Below are positions 33,841 through 42,549 of a DNA stretch of 64,000 nucleotides, in pieces. Made by a program: the position numbers and the translations under genes. The notes under the pieces were generated by a model. That model was not told where the DNA came from and searched no databases. It worked only from the letters and a program-made list of their open reading frames with translations. The DNA comes from Roseibium album (GTDB taxonomy: Bacteria; Pseudomonadota; Alphaproteobacteria; Rhizobiales; Stappiaceae), in contig NZ_CXWE01000008.1 of NCBI RefSeq assembly GCF_001404515.1, positions 1 to 64,000 of the forward strand, written 5' to 3'. How positions within the stretch are numbered: position 1 is the first letter of the stretch; every line of letters starts with the position of its first letter.

Positions 33841-35065
33841 GGCATCCCGTCCCCGTGTTCTGGCGGCCCTGAACCGCGCGTTCGGAGACATCGATGTCGC
33901 TGAAGATGCCTTTCAGGAAGCCTCACTCAAGGCGCTGAAAACATGGCAGCAGGATGATATTCCGAAAGATCCGGCTGCCTGGCTGATCGTTGCCGGACGC
34001 AACGCGGGAATTGATGCCTTCCGCAAGAAGCGCCGCGAGACGCTCACCGCTCCCGAAGATCTGGAGCCCGTCCATGACGGGGTACATCCGGAAGAGGAAC
34101 TGACACTCTCGCTCGACCGGTCCGTCTACCGGGACGACGTGTTGCGTCTCCTGTTCACCTGTTGTCATCCGGTTTTGCGCCGCGATCAACAGATCGCACT
34201 TGCCCTGAAGATTGTTGCCGGACTTTCCGTCGACGAAATCGCCCGTGCTTTTCTTGTTCAGCCCAAGACAATGGAACAACGGATTACCCGTGCCAAGAAA
34301 CGTCTGCAGGCGGCCAGGCTCCGCTACGAGGACCCCGACGGCGCCGAGCGCTCGGCACGGTTTTCCGTGGTCGCAAACGCCATTTATCTCGTTTTCAATG
34401 AGGGCTACTCGGCGTCTCAAGGTTCGGAACTCATTCGCGAAACACTATGCGAGGAAGCAATTCGCCTCGCGCGCCTTCTTGTCCGCCTGTTTCCCGGAGA
34501 GCCTGAATTGCGGGGGCTTCTGGCACTCTGCCTCATCCAGCATTCCCGGCGGCGGGCACGCCTGTCAGCCACGGGCCAGGCCATCACGCTGGAACAACAG
34601 GACAGATTGCAGTGGGACCGCACATTGATCGCCGAGGGCATCATCCTTCTCGAAGCTGCCCTCAGAAAAGCGACTCCCGGACCGCTGCAGATAGAAGCGG
34701 CCATCGCTGCCACGCACACGAGGGCAGCGCGCTATGACGAAACTGATTGGGCGGAACTGGACCGGCTGTATCGCGCCCTGGAAATAATCCGCCCTTCTCC
34801 CGTCGTGTCCCTGAACCGGGCGGTTGTGATCGCCAAGTTGAAGGGCCCTGAGGAAGCACTCGGTCAACTGGAGCAACTGGCTGCTCCGCTGGAAAGATAC
34901 GCCAGTTACCATGCAACCACCGCAGCTCTGCTGACCGAATTGAAACAGTTTTCAAAGGCGCGTAAAGCTTATGAAGCGGCCATCCAGCATGCGGGAACAG
35001 AAGTGGAGCGACAACACATCTGTTCAAAGCTGGACGCGCTCAGATCACGCGTCCCCGGCCTCTAG
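33809..35065 (+). CDS. ECF42-type RNA polymerase sigma factor with C-terminal TPR-like domain
   Basis: A 418-residue protein, twice as long as an ordinary ECF sigma factor. Sigma2 is at the N-terminus (AFGDIDVAEDAFQEASLKALKTWQQDDIPKDPAAWL), and sigma4 is near residues 125-185 (QQIALALKIVAGLSVDEIARAFLVQPKTMEQRITRAKKRL). A DUF6596/TPR-like helical extension carries the rest (NAIYLVFNEGYSAS ... LLALCLIQHSRRRARL). This layout is ECF42. The ATG at 33809 overlaps the YCII gene and matches the usual start; a TTG at 33779 is the alternative. No anti-sigma gene is present, as is normal for ECF42. Its stop overlaps that of the convergent dehydrogenase gene. Confidence 0.88.
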   Translation: MPSAWLSTHLRASRPRVLAALNRAFGDIDVAEDAFQEASLKALKTWQQDDIPKDPAAWLIVAGRNAGIDAFRKKRRETLTAPEDLEPVHDGVHPEEELTLSLDRSVYRDDVLRLLFTCCHPVLRRDQQIALALKIVAGLSVDEIARAFLVQPKTMEQRITRAKKRLQAARLRYEDPDGAERSARFSVVANAIYLVFNEGYSASQGSELIRETLCEEAIRLARLLVRLFPGEPELRGLLALCLIQHSRRRARLSATGQAITLEQQDRLQWDRTLIAEGIILLEAALRKATPGPLQIEAAIAATHTRAARYDETDWAELDRLYRALEIIRPSPVVSLNRAVVIAKLKGPEEALGQLEQLAAPLERYASYHATTAALLTELKQFSKARKAYEAAIQHAGTEVERQHICSKLDALRSRVPGL

Positions 35066-35769
35066 ACCGACCGGGTTATGCCACCGTCAACGCGAATATT
35101 CTGACCGGTTATGTAGCCAGCGCCTTCTGCAGCGAGAAACGCAACGACAGACGCAATCTCTTCGTAGGATCGGCCGTAGCGTTCCATCGGTATGCGTGCG
35201 CGGAATTCCTCCTTTTCGGGAAGGCTGTCGATAAAGCCCGGAAGGACATTGTTCATGCGAATGTTTTCTGCGGCATACCTGTCAGCGAACAATTTGGTGT
35301 AGGCCGCCAATCCTGCGCGGAATACACCAGATGTCGGAAAAACGGGATCGGGTTCAAATGCCGCAAATGTGGAAATGTTTATGATTGCTCCTGATTTCTG
35401 CGCCTGCATGACCGGCACCACCAACCGCGCCGCGCGCACGACATTCATGAAGTAGACATCCAAACCAGCGTGCCAGTCTTCGTCAGTGAGATCCAGGATC
35501 GGTGCGCGCGGACCATGACCTGCACTGTTGACCAGGACATCGATCCTGCCCCACCGCTGCATGGCCAGTTCAACAAGATGTTTCAGATCCTCGTTGGACT
35601 GATTGGAACCGGAAATCCCGACGCCTCCCAGTTCGGCGGCCAAGGCCTCACCCTTTCCCGAAGAAGAGAGAATCGCGACTTTGTAACCGTCGTGTGCCAG
35701 TCTCCGCGCCGAATCCGCCCCCATGCCACTGCCACCGGCCGTGACCATTGCCACCTTTTTCTCTGTCAT
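35062..35769 (-). CDS. Short-chain dehydrogenase/reductase-like protein without canonical Tyr/Lys
   Basis: A 235-residue Rossmann-fold protein. The nucleotide motif is TAGGSGMG (residues 10-17), with the structural NSAG motif at 81-84 and the C-terminal GAGYITGQNIRVDGG. Ser133 sits where the catalytic serine should be. However, the expected Tyr-x-x-x-Lys 13 residues later reads Thr146-Ser-Gly-Val-Phe150 (context FPTSGVFRAGL). It may therefore use another mechanism, or act as a non-classical SDR. It is divergent from a LysR regulator, which probably controls it. Confidence 0.85.
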   Translation of the reverse strand: MTEKKVAMVTAGGSGMGADSARRLAHDGYKVAILSSSGKGEALAAELGGVGISGSNQSNEDLKHLVELAMQRWGRIDVLVNSAGHGPRAPILDLTDEDWHAGLDVYFMNVVRAARLVVPVMQAQKSGAIINISTFAAFEPDPVFPTSGVFRAGLAAYTKLFADRYAAENIRMNNVLPGFIDSLPEKEEFRARIPMERYGRSYEEIASVVAFLAAEGAGYITGQNIRVDGGITRSV

Positions 35770-35878
35770 CTTCTCACCCTCGGCTCGTCAATCGATACGG
35801 AAACGTATGGCCTTGAAGCGGTCTTGACCAATCATAATTGACCGCACTAGACTGTAGAAAAACTACTGTCATGAAAAA

Positions 35879-36745
35879 ATGCGCACTCCTAAGTTACAGC
35901 ACTTGAGAATGTTTGATGCGGCGGCAAGACATCTCAATTTCCGCCTTGCCGCCGAGGAGGCAAACCTCACACAAGGCGCTGTTGCACAAGCAATACGGGC
36001 GCTTGAGACGGACCTGGACGTATTGTTGTTTCACAGGAACGCGCGCGGCCTGTCCTTTACTGAAGTTGGGCAGCGTTATCATTCCGATGTTTCCAGAGGA
36101 TTGGCAATAATCGAAGAGGCTACAAAAAAATTGCAGCCTGAAAGCAACGTCGTCACCATCAGCGTTCCACCGTCTTTTGCGTCAAAGTGGCTGGTTCCGC
36201 GGCTCCCGAAATTCATGGAGATCAATCCGGAAACAGAAGTCAGGATTGTCGCAAGTGAACACATCACCGATTTTCAAACGCAGGACGTGGACGCTGCGGT
36301 CCGGCAAGGCGGCAGACCAGCGAATCAGGATCTCGCCATTCACCGCCTGGCCGGGTTGGATCTGAAGGCGTATTGCAGCCCGAACGCCGATTTCTGTCCT
36401 GTCGAACCCTGCGGTTTGCGTGACCTGGCAGATTTGCCGTTGATCCAGGACGGGCACAGGTTCTGGGAGAAACTGCTGCCGGAGCAGGGCCTTCCCTGTC
36501 CGAAAGCCTCGCTCCAGTTCAATCAAACATCGCTCGCGCTCGATGCGGCGGCCAATGGCCAGGGAATCGCCATAGCGCCTCATCTCATTGCCTTTGGAGA
36601 CGTGAATACCGGGCGACTGCGCGAAGTCTGGCTGGAAGAGGCAGAGCCTGAACTCGGATTCTGGCTCGTCCATCCGGTGAAACAAACCGCCAACCGGATT
36701 GCCTGCAAAGCGCTGATCGACTGGATTGCTGACGAGTGCCGTTAG
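35879..36745 (+). CDS. LysR family transcriptional regulator (GcvA-like)
   Basis: A 288-residue regulator. The HTH is near residues 4-63 (LQHLRMFDAAARHLNFRLAAEEANLTQGAVAQAIRALETDLDVLLFHR), followed by a periplasmic-binding-like effector domain (VVTISVPPSFASKWLVPRLPKF ... DVDAAVRQGGR) of the GcvA/AmpR subgroup. It starts 109 bases from the divergent SDR gene. The shared intergenic region is AT-rich, as expected for a LysR-controlled promoter. The inducer is unknown. Confidence 0.9.
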   Translation: MRTPKLQHLRMFDAAARHLNFRLAAEEANLTQGAVAQAIRALETDLDVLLFHRNARGLSFTEVGQRYHSDVSRGLAIIEEATKKLQPESNVVTISVPPSFASKWLVPRLPKFMEINPETEVRIVASEHITDFQTQDVDAAVRQGGRPANQDLAIHRLAGLDLKAYCSPNADFCPVEPCGLRDLADLPLIQDGHRFWEKLLPEQGLPCPKASLQFNQTSLALDAAANGQGIAIAPHLIAFGDVNTGRLREVWLEEAEPELGFWLVHPVKQTANRIACKALIDWIADECR

Positions 36746-36918
36746 TCCGCAGTGGTGCACATCCGACATTCAATGGATGCCCTCCAGACGCCGGATTGTG
36801 ATCTCTGCACATATTGTTTCAAAAAATTTGCCCGCACCTGTCGGATCTGACAGTCCCTCTCCGTCCTCCGATCACCTGGGCCTTCCAGGCGGATCATCAA
36901 ACCTTGAGGATGGAAGAC

Positions 36919-37302
36919 ATGACCAATCCGATGCAAACCCATGGCGCGTTCAGCTGGATGGAGCTTCACAGTGGCGATGGCGCGAAAGCTAAGGAATTCT
37001 ACACCGGCCTGCTTGGCTGGGGTCTTGAAGACATGGAAATGCCGGGCATGACCTATACGGTCATCGCAAATGGTGAAGAGAAGATCGGTGGCTTTCCTCC
37101 AATGGCTGCGGAATCGCCGCGCTGGGTGCCTTATGTCACTGTCGATGACGTCGATGCGCGCATCGAAAAAGCCAGGTCGCTCGGTGCAACCATCGCCAGC
37201 GAACCCATGAGCGTGCCGGGTGTCGGCCGCATGGCAACGCTTGTCGATCCTGTTGGCGGGGTCATTGCGCTGATCACCTATGAGACCCCGGCTGACGCCT
37301 GA
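36919..37302 (+). CDS. VOC (glyoxalase-like) family protein
   Basis: A 127-residue vicinal-oxygen-chelate protein with two beta-alpha-beta-beta-beta modules: GAFSWMELHSGDGAKAKEFYTGLLGWGLED, then WVPYVTVDDVDARIEKARSLGATIASEPM ... GRMATLVDPVGGVIALI. The ATG at 36919 is chosen for family length; another ATG lies three codons upstream at 36910. VOC proteins of this single-chain bleomycin-resistance-like type are metal enzymes or binding proteins. The substrate cannot be told. It stands between the LysR and MAPEG genes. Confidence 0.87.
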   Translation: MTNPMQTHGAFSWMELHSGDGAKAKEFYTGLLGWGLEDMEMPGMTYTVIANGEEKIGGFPPMAAESPRWVPYVTVDDVDARIEKARSLGATIASEPMSVPGVGRMATLVDPVGGVIALITYETPADA

Positions 37303-37418
37303 TCCCTGATCGCACCGCTTATCCGGTTCCCGTGGCCTTTTGACCGGCCGGCAGTCGCGTTCCTGTTCGTAGCTGCCGGCCGCCACGAAGGCCGTCTCGA
37401 AATTTGGAGGACCCAGAA

Positions 37419-37826
37419 ATGGAAATCATTTCCGCACTGCCCGTCACAATAGTCTTTGTCGCCATCTTTGCCCTGATACAGATCCCGATGACTGTCGCAG
37501 TCGGACTTCGTCGCCTTCAGACCGATGTTCAGTTCATGGACGGTGGTGACAATATCCTGCTGCAACGGATGCGCGCTCATGGCAATTTCACCGAAACCGT
37601 GCCTATAGCCCTGCTTGCAATGGCTGCCGCGGAGCTTGCGGGTGCACCGCAGATACTGCTCTTGGCAGGCGGAATTGCGCTGTTACTCGGGCGCATGCTC
37701 CACTATGCAACGATTGTCACGACGGGTTTTGGCATTGGCCGCGCGATCGGCATGCTGCTGACGCTTTCTTCCCTCGTTCTGTTTCCGGGCTTTGTTCTCT
37801 TCAAGACCGCCGGCCTCGGATTCTAA
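37419..37826 (+). CDS. MAPEG family membrane protein
   Basis: A 135-residue inner-membrane protein with four transmembrane segments. It shows the MAPEG pattern RRLQTDVQFMDGGDNILLQRMRAHGNFTETVPIALLAMAAAELAG and LGRMLHYATIVTTGFGIGRAIGM. MAPEG proteins are glutathione-dependent enzymes or YecN-like membrane proteins of unclear role. The ATG at 37419 has GGAGG 9 bases upstream and replaces a slightly longer frame from 37404. Confidence 0.88.
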   Translation: MEIISALPVTIVFVAIFALIQIPMTVAVGLRRLQTDVQFMDGGDNILLQRMRAHGNFTETVPIALLAMAAAELAGAPQILLLAGGIALLLGRMLHYATIVTTGFGIGRAIGMLLTLSSLVLFPGFVLFKTAGLGF

Positions 37827-37975
37827 AACACCCGCAGTACAGGAAACGCTGGCCGGCGCGATACCAGACATCAGGCATTCGGAGCCGGTCACTGTTTTTC
37901 CAGTTTGGAGGAATTGCGCAAAAACTGCACAAGGCCTGACAAACGGCTGCAAGCGGAACCGGCACAACAGGTGCC

Positions 37976-39463
37976 ATGACACGTTTCGCGCCATACTCAC
38001 TCACCACGGCAAGCTTTGTACTTGCCTCACTCGTTCTTGCCTATGAACCCGTTCGCTGGCTCATCGGGACCTGGTTCGATCCGTCCTACCCCTCATCGGG
38101 TGCGCTCTACCTTGTGGTGATTCTGGCGCTTCTTGCCTGGTCGCTCGGCAGTGCAGTCACAGGGCCAGAGACCCGACACCGCCAAACAGCGATCGCCCTC
38201 CTCCTGGTATCGGGGTTCATCCGTTTTCTCAGCCAGGTACTCGCGATCAATGTCATCGGCGGGCTTGCGCTTGCCCTCGATATCTATGCACTTTCCGTCC
38301 TGCTCCGCACCGGGAGCCGCGCGCGACCGGTTTCCCCTTTCTGGCTGTCGATCCTGTTCCTGTTCACACTTCCGGTGGAACGCATAATCCAGCGGATTGT
38401 CGGATATCCGCTGCAGGAAATTTCCGCAAATCTGACCTGCAGGGGCCTGGGGCTCATCTTCCCGGACGTTCAATGCTCCGGAATCAGGATCGAACTTGCC
38501 GGCAAGGATGTCCTTGTGGATCTGCCTTGCTCCGGCACATCCGGCCTGATGCTCGCCATGGCGTTCATCGTGGTTCTGAACGCTCTGTTCCGGCCCGGAA
38601 TTCTGGTTTCCGTTTTCTGGATCGCACTCACGATGTCGCTCAGTCTGCTTGCCAACGCTCTGCGGATCGGCGCGCTTGCCATTGGACTTTCCCATCCGGA
38701 ACACGTTTTCGGCCTGAATGTCATGGCCCAGCCACTGCACGATATCATCGGCTATGTTGCACTTGGTCTGTCGTTGCTGCCCGTCCTTGCCTTTTACAAG
38801 CCGCGCCGGGTGAACAGGTCCACCGGTACCACCGGCTGGTTCGCCTGGTCACCGAGCAGGCCCGTTCAGCACTTGAGCGCGCTTGTCTTTCTTGCCTTGG
38901 CGCTGGTGATCGTCACCCTGCCGCGAAATGCTCTTGATGTGTCAGCTGCGACACAGCTACAGATCCTCCCCCTGTCGCTCGGCGGGGAATTTGGTGTTGA
39001 TGAGGACCTGCTGCCGGTCGAGCAACGCTATTTCGAACAATACGGAGGGCACGCCCAGAAACGCCGTTACGGCGCGCTTGCCCTGACCCTCGTACAGACA
39101 ACATCGCCGTTGCGGCACCTGCACGCTCCGGATGATTGTCTGCGCGGGCTCGGTTACGACGTGGAATTCCTGGGAACACGCTTCGCTCCGGTTCCGACTG
39201 CCCTCTACAGGGCACGCTCCGAAACCGGAGAAGAATGGCGTGTTGCCGTCACCTTCACTTCCAGCACCGGCGAAACAACCCACAATATCGCGGAAGCCAT
39301 CTGGCTGTGGCTGCAAAACCCGGGAGCCCGATGGACAAGCATCCAGAGAATTACACCCTGGAACCTTCCGGATAGTCATCTGGAAACCTTTGAAGCCGCA
39401 GCCATCGCCGCCCTTGATCTTCGCACAACAATTTCCAGCAAAACCATAAGCCGAGAAGGATAG
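37976..39463 (+). CDS. Exosortase with fused EpsI-like C-terminal domain (XrtT-like)
   Basis: A 495-residue protein. The first 290 residues are a multi-pass exosortase with the catalytic triad: Cys185 in VDLPCSGTSGL, Arg230 in ANALRIGAL and His255 in AQPLHDIIGY. A further membrane segment (LSALVFLALALVIVTLP) leads to an EpsI-like periplasmic domain, with HAPDDCLRGLGYDVEFLGTRF. Exosortases cut PEP-CTERM-type signals of exported proteins and pass them to surface anchoring. The likely substrate is the VIT-VWA protein encoded 4 bases downstream. Fusion to EpsI and the single dedicated target resemble the alphaproteobacterial exosortase T group; that subfamily name is an inference. Confidence 0.87.
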   Translation: MTRFAPYSLTTASFVLASLVLAYEPVRWLIGTWFDPSYPSSGALYLVVILALLAWSLGSAVTGPETRHRQTAIALLLVSGFIRFLSQVLAINVIGGLALALDIYALSVLLRTGSRARPVSPFWLSILFLFTLPVERIIQRIVGYPLQEISANLTCRGLGLIFPDVQCSGIRIELAGKDVLVDLPCSGTSGLMLAMAFIVVLNALFRPGILVSVFWIALTMSLSLLANALRIGALAIGLSHPEHVFGLNVMAQPLHDIIGYVALGLSLLPVLAFYKPRRVNRSTGTTGWFAWSPSRPVQHLSALVFLALALVIVTLPRNALDVSAATQLQILPLSLGGEFGVDEDLLPVEQRYFEQYGGHAQKRRYGALALTLVQTTSPLRHLHAPDDCLRGLGYDVEFLGTRFAPVPTALYRARSETGEEWRVAVTFTSSTGETTHNIAEAIWLWLQNPGARWTSIQRITPWNLPDSHLETFEAAAIAALDLRTTISSKTISREG

Positions 39464-39467
39464 TTCC

Positions 39468-41735
39468 ATGACTTTTCTGACGACATTTGCTGCACGGTTC
39501 ACAACCGTTTTCGTGATCAGCACTGCATTGCCTGCACAGGCAACCCTGCCCACACCCGATGAAATGTCGGGCGTGGTTCTGGCGCAACATGGAGGCAGGG
39601 AATTCCAGCTTCCCTTGCTGAAATCCGATTACAAGATCGAAATTGACGGCGACATCGCTCATGTCGAATTGACGCAGACCTTCCTCAATTCCTCCAGCCA
39701 CCCCGTCAACGCCACCTACCTGTTCCCGATGAATCAGAAGGCTGCCATTCACGCCATGCGCGTCGACCTCGACGGCGAGACGCTGATTGCCCGGATCAAG
39801 GAAAAAGACAAGGCCGAAGCTGCCTACGAAAAGGCGAAGGCGGAGGGCAAAGGCGCCGCTCTGCTGACGCAACACCGGCCGAACATGTTCACCCAGGACG
39901 TTGCGAATCTCATGCCGGGACGGCCTGTGAAAATCACGATTGAATATGTCCAGAACGTACCGAAGGTCGATGGAGCTTACGAACTGGTGGTTCCGATGGT
40001 GGTCGGGCCACGCTACGAGCGGCCGGGCCGGACAAGTCCGGCAAAGCTCGTGAGCTACACCAAGGACGGAGAGATGGAGAGCCTGGCATCCGGTGACACA
40101 TCCGTTGCCGAAGCTGCGCCAAGAACCGACAGCGTATCCGGCTGGTCCATCGACAAACTTCCGGCTTATCCGCCTGTCATCGGACAGAACGCGCCAAAGA
40201 CAATCGACCCGGATCGCGTTGCACTCGATCTCACGCTCAATTCACCGATCCCGATCTCGCATCTTGAAAGTGATACGCACGCGGTGACAGTGGTCGGCGA
40301 CGGATCGCAAAAGTCTGTTCGCTTCACCTCGGGACGAGAGATCGACAACAGGGATTTTGTCCTGCGGTATGAACTGAACTCGGAGAAGGAGATTGCGTCA
40401 GGGCTCACCTCTCACTTTGACGCCGAACGGGGAGGATACCTTTCACTGCTGATTGAACCTCCGAAAATTCCGCCGGAAGCGATGATCGGGAAACGCGAAC
40501 TGGTCTTCGTGCTCGACACTTCCGGATCCATGAGAGACCAGCCGATGAATGCGAGCAAGGCATTCATGACGACCGCCATCCGGTCTCTCAGGCCCGACGA
40601 CCACTTCCGTATCATCAGTTTTTCCAGCAGTGCGTCCCATTTTTCGAACAACTCGACCAAAGCGACCGACTGGAACAAGCGCCTGGCAATCAGCCACGTC
40701 TCCAGTCTGCGCGCCGGCGGCGGGACGGAACTCAATCACGCCCTGAATGCCGCTTTTGACACGCGGCAACCTTCCAACACGACGCGCATCGTGGTCTTTC
40801 TCACAGATGGCTATATCGGTGATGAAAAGAATGTCATCCAGACAATCTCCGACCGCATCGGAAACGCCCGTATCTATTCCTTCGGTGTCGGAAATTCGGT
40901 CAATCGATTTCTGCTTGACGCGATGGCCCGGGAAGGACGCGGATACGCCCGCTACGTTCCGGTGGACGGGAATTATCGCGAGATCGCCGCAGACTTTGCA
41001 GCAAAACTGAAAACACCGCTTTTGACCGATATCTCCGTTGACTGGAACGGGCTGGTCGTCTCGGAACCGACGCCGGCAAAAATTCCGGATCTGTTCGAGG
41101 GTGGTACCGTTCGGGTTCTGGCCAGATACCGCCAAGGCCGCAAGCACAGGATCTATGTCAACGGCATCGTCAACGGCCACAAAGCGTCGTTGCCACTCGA
41201 CGTCGATCTTGATGCGGATGAAAGCTTTGCGACCGCACGAGCAGCACAATCTGAAAAAACCGTGCCGCTGATCTGGGCACGGGAACAGATATTCGACAAG
41301 AACCGGGCCTATACAATCGGCGGGAGCAGCAACGAAAGTCTCAAAAGGCAAATCACACAACTCGGCCTGACCTACTCCCTGCAATCCCGCTTTACGTCCT
41401 TTGTGGCGGTCTCGGAAAAGACGGTCAACAATGTCCCTGCGAGCGCTCAAAGCAGGAGTGTGCCGTTGCCGCAGGCCTCAGGCGTGCCGAAAAGCGCCTA
41501 TCCGTCCTTGAACCTCAGCGGCAGTTCCGCGCCGGAACCGGAAGGTATGTTCGGCCTGATGCTGGTTGTGCTGGCACTCGCCGCGCGTTTCCGCCGCTCC
41601 ATTGCCAAAGCCTTAGGGCGCCCCCTTTCAACCCTGAAGCGCAGTCACCGAAGGTCCATGACCGCAGGCTCGACCCGGACCGACACTGCCCTTCCCCGAA
41701 GCGTGCGCCGGGATGGCTGGTGGCTGGAAACATGA
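39468..41735 (+). CDS. VIT and VWA domain surface protein with PEP-CTERM-like signal
   Basis: A 755-residue exported protein. Signal peptide at residues 1-25 (VFVISTALPAQA), then a VIT domain (about 40-165, with HVELTQTFLNSSSHPVNATYLFPM). A VWA domain follows from about 345, with the MIDAS start DTSGSM (Asp350). Residues 689-693 are PEPEG, followed by a hydrophobic stretch (MFGLMLVVLALAARF) and RRS, which is a PEP-CTERM-type sorting signal. Unusually, 44 further residues follow the arginines. The gene lies immediately behind the exosortase, its probable processing enzyme. VIT-VWA proteins usually bind matrix or other proteins at the surface. Confidence 0.87.
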   Translation: MTFLTTFAARFTTVFVISTALPAQATLPTPDEMSGVVLAQHGGREFQLPLLKSDYKIEIDGDIAHVELTQTFLNSSSHPVNATYLFPMNQKAAIHAMRVDLDGETLIARIKEKDKAEAAYEKAKAEGKGAALLTQHRPNMFTQDVANLMPGRPVKITIEYVQNVPKVDGAYELVVPMVVGPRYERPGRTSPAKLVSYTKDGEMESLASGDTSVAEAAPRTDSVSGWSIDKLPAYPPVIGQNAPKTIDPDRVALDLTLNSPIPISHLESDTHAVTVVGDGSQKSVRFTSGREIDNRDFVLRYELNSEKEIASGLTSHFDAERGGYLSLLIEPPKIPPEAMIGKRELVFVLDTSGSMRDQPMNASKAFMTTAIRSLRPDDHFRIISFSSSASHFSNNSTKATDWNKRLAISHVSSLRAGGGTELNHALNAAFDTRQPSNTTRIVVFLTDGYIGDEKNVIQTISDRIGNARIYSFGVGNSVNRFLLDAMAREGRGYARYVPVDGNYREIAADFAAKLKTPLLTDISVDWNGLVVSEPTPAKIPDLFEGGTVRVLARYRQGRKHRIYVNGIVNGHKASLPLDVDLDADESFATARAAQSEKTVPLIWAREQIFDKNRAYTIGGSSNESLKRQITQLGLTYSLQSRFTSFVAVSEKTVNNVPASAQSRSVPLPQASGVPKSAYPSLNLSGSSAPEPEGMFGLMLVVLALAARFRRSIAKALGRPLSTLKRSHRRSMTAGSTRTDTALPRSVRRDGWWLET

Positions 41736-42541
41736 AACTGCCTCGGTTATCTCTTAGTGAAACGCCAATTCAAATACCTCGAAATCAGCTCCCGCGAAGA
41801 AGGCGGGAGCCAATTGCCCGGACCAGTCCATTGCAGACCAAAACCATTCTCGTCGTCGACGACGATCCGAATATCCGCGAAGTGATCTGTTTCGCCCTGC
41901 AGAAAGCATCCTACATTCACGAGGTTGCAACCAACGGCAAGGATGCGCTGGACAAGGCGGTGCTTTGCTCTCCCGCACTTGTCATTCTCGATATCGGGCT
42001 GCCGGAAATGGACGGCCTTGACGTGTGCCGGGAGTTGCGAAAAAAGTCTGAAGTCCCGATCCTTTTCCTGTCCGCCCGGGACGATGAAATTGATCGCATC
42101 ATCGGGCTGGAACTGGGCGCGGACGACTATGTCACCAAACCCTTCAGTCCGCGCGAACTGATTGCGCGGGTCGGTGTCATTCTCAAGCGCTACGGAGCCC
42201 CACAATCCGTGGCAATCCCGGCTGAAGGTTCCAGCCTTGCACATGGCCTCTTGTGCCTGGAAACAGAAGAACGTCAGGTCTCGATTGACGGCAACGACGT
42301 CACGCTTACCGCCATTGAATTCGATATTCTGACGGCCCTGATGAGCCGTCCCAAGATCGTCTTTACCCGCGAGCGCATACTTGAACGGGCCTACAAGGAC
42401 AACATTCACGTCTCCGACCGGACCATTGACAGCCATATCCGCAACATTCGGGCAAAACTCGGATCCGCGGGATGCGGCGATGCCATCGAAACCGTCCACG
42501 GTGTCGGCTTTCGGCTCGGCCCCTGCGAAAATGGAAGTTGA
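41720..42541 (+). CDS. OmpR-family response regulator of the exosortase cluster
   Basis: A regulator of up to 273 residues. The receiver domain starts at TILVVDDDPNIREV and carries the phospho-acceptor Asp91 (counted from 41720) in LVILDIGLPEMDG, and Lys in DDYVTKPFSPREL. A winged-helix output domain follows (LTAIEFDILTALMSRPKIVFTRERILERAY ... RTIDSHIRNIRAKL). The start is uncertain. The 41720 and 41732 ATGs overlap or abut the VIT-VWA gene and add a basic tail of about 38 residues, and a TTG at 41831 would start directly at the receiver domain. The kinase gene follows after 8 bases. Confidence 0.88.
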   Translation: MAGNMKLPRLSLSETPIQIPRNQLPRRRREPIARTSPLQTKTILVVDDDPNIREVICFALQKASYIHEVATNGKDALDKAVLCSPALVILDIGLPEMDGLDVCRELRKKSEVPILFLSARDDEIDRIIGLELGADDYVTKPFSPRELIARVGVILKRYGAPQSVAIPAEGSSLAHGLLCLETEERQVSIDGNDVTLTAIEFDILTALMSRPKIVFTRERILERAYKDNIHVSDRTIDSHIRNIRAKLGSAGCGDAIETVHGVGFRLGPCENGS

Positions 42542-42549
42542 GCCTGACA

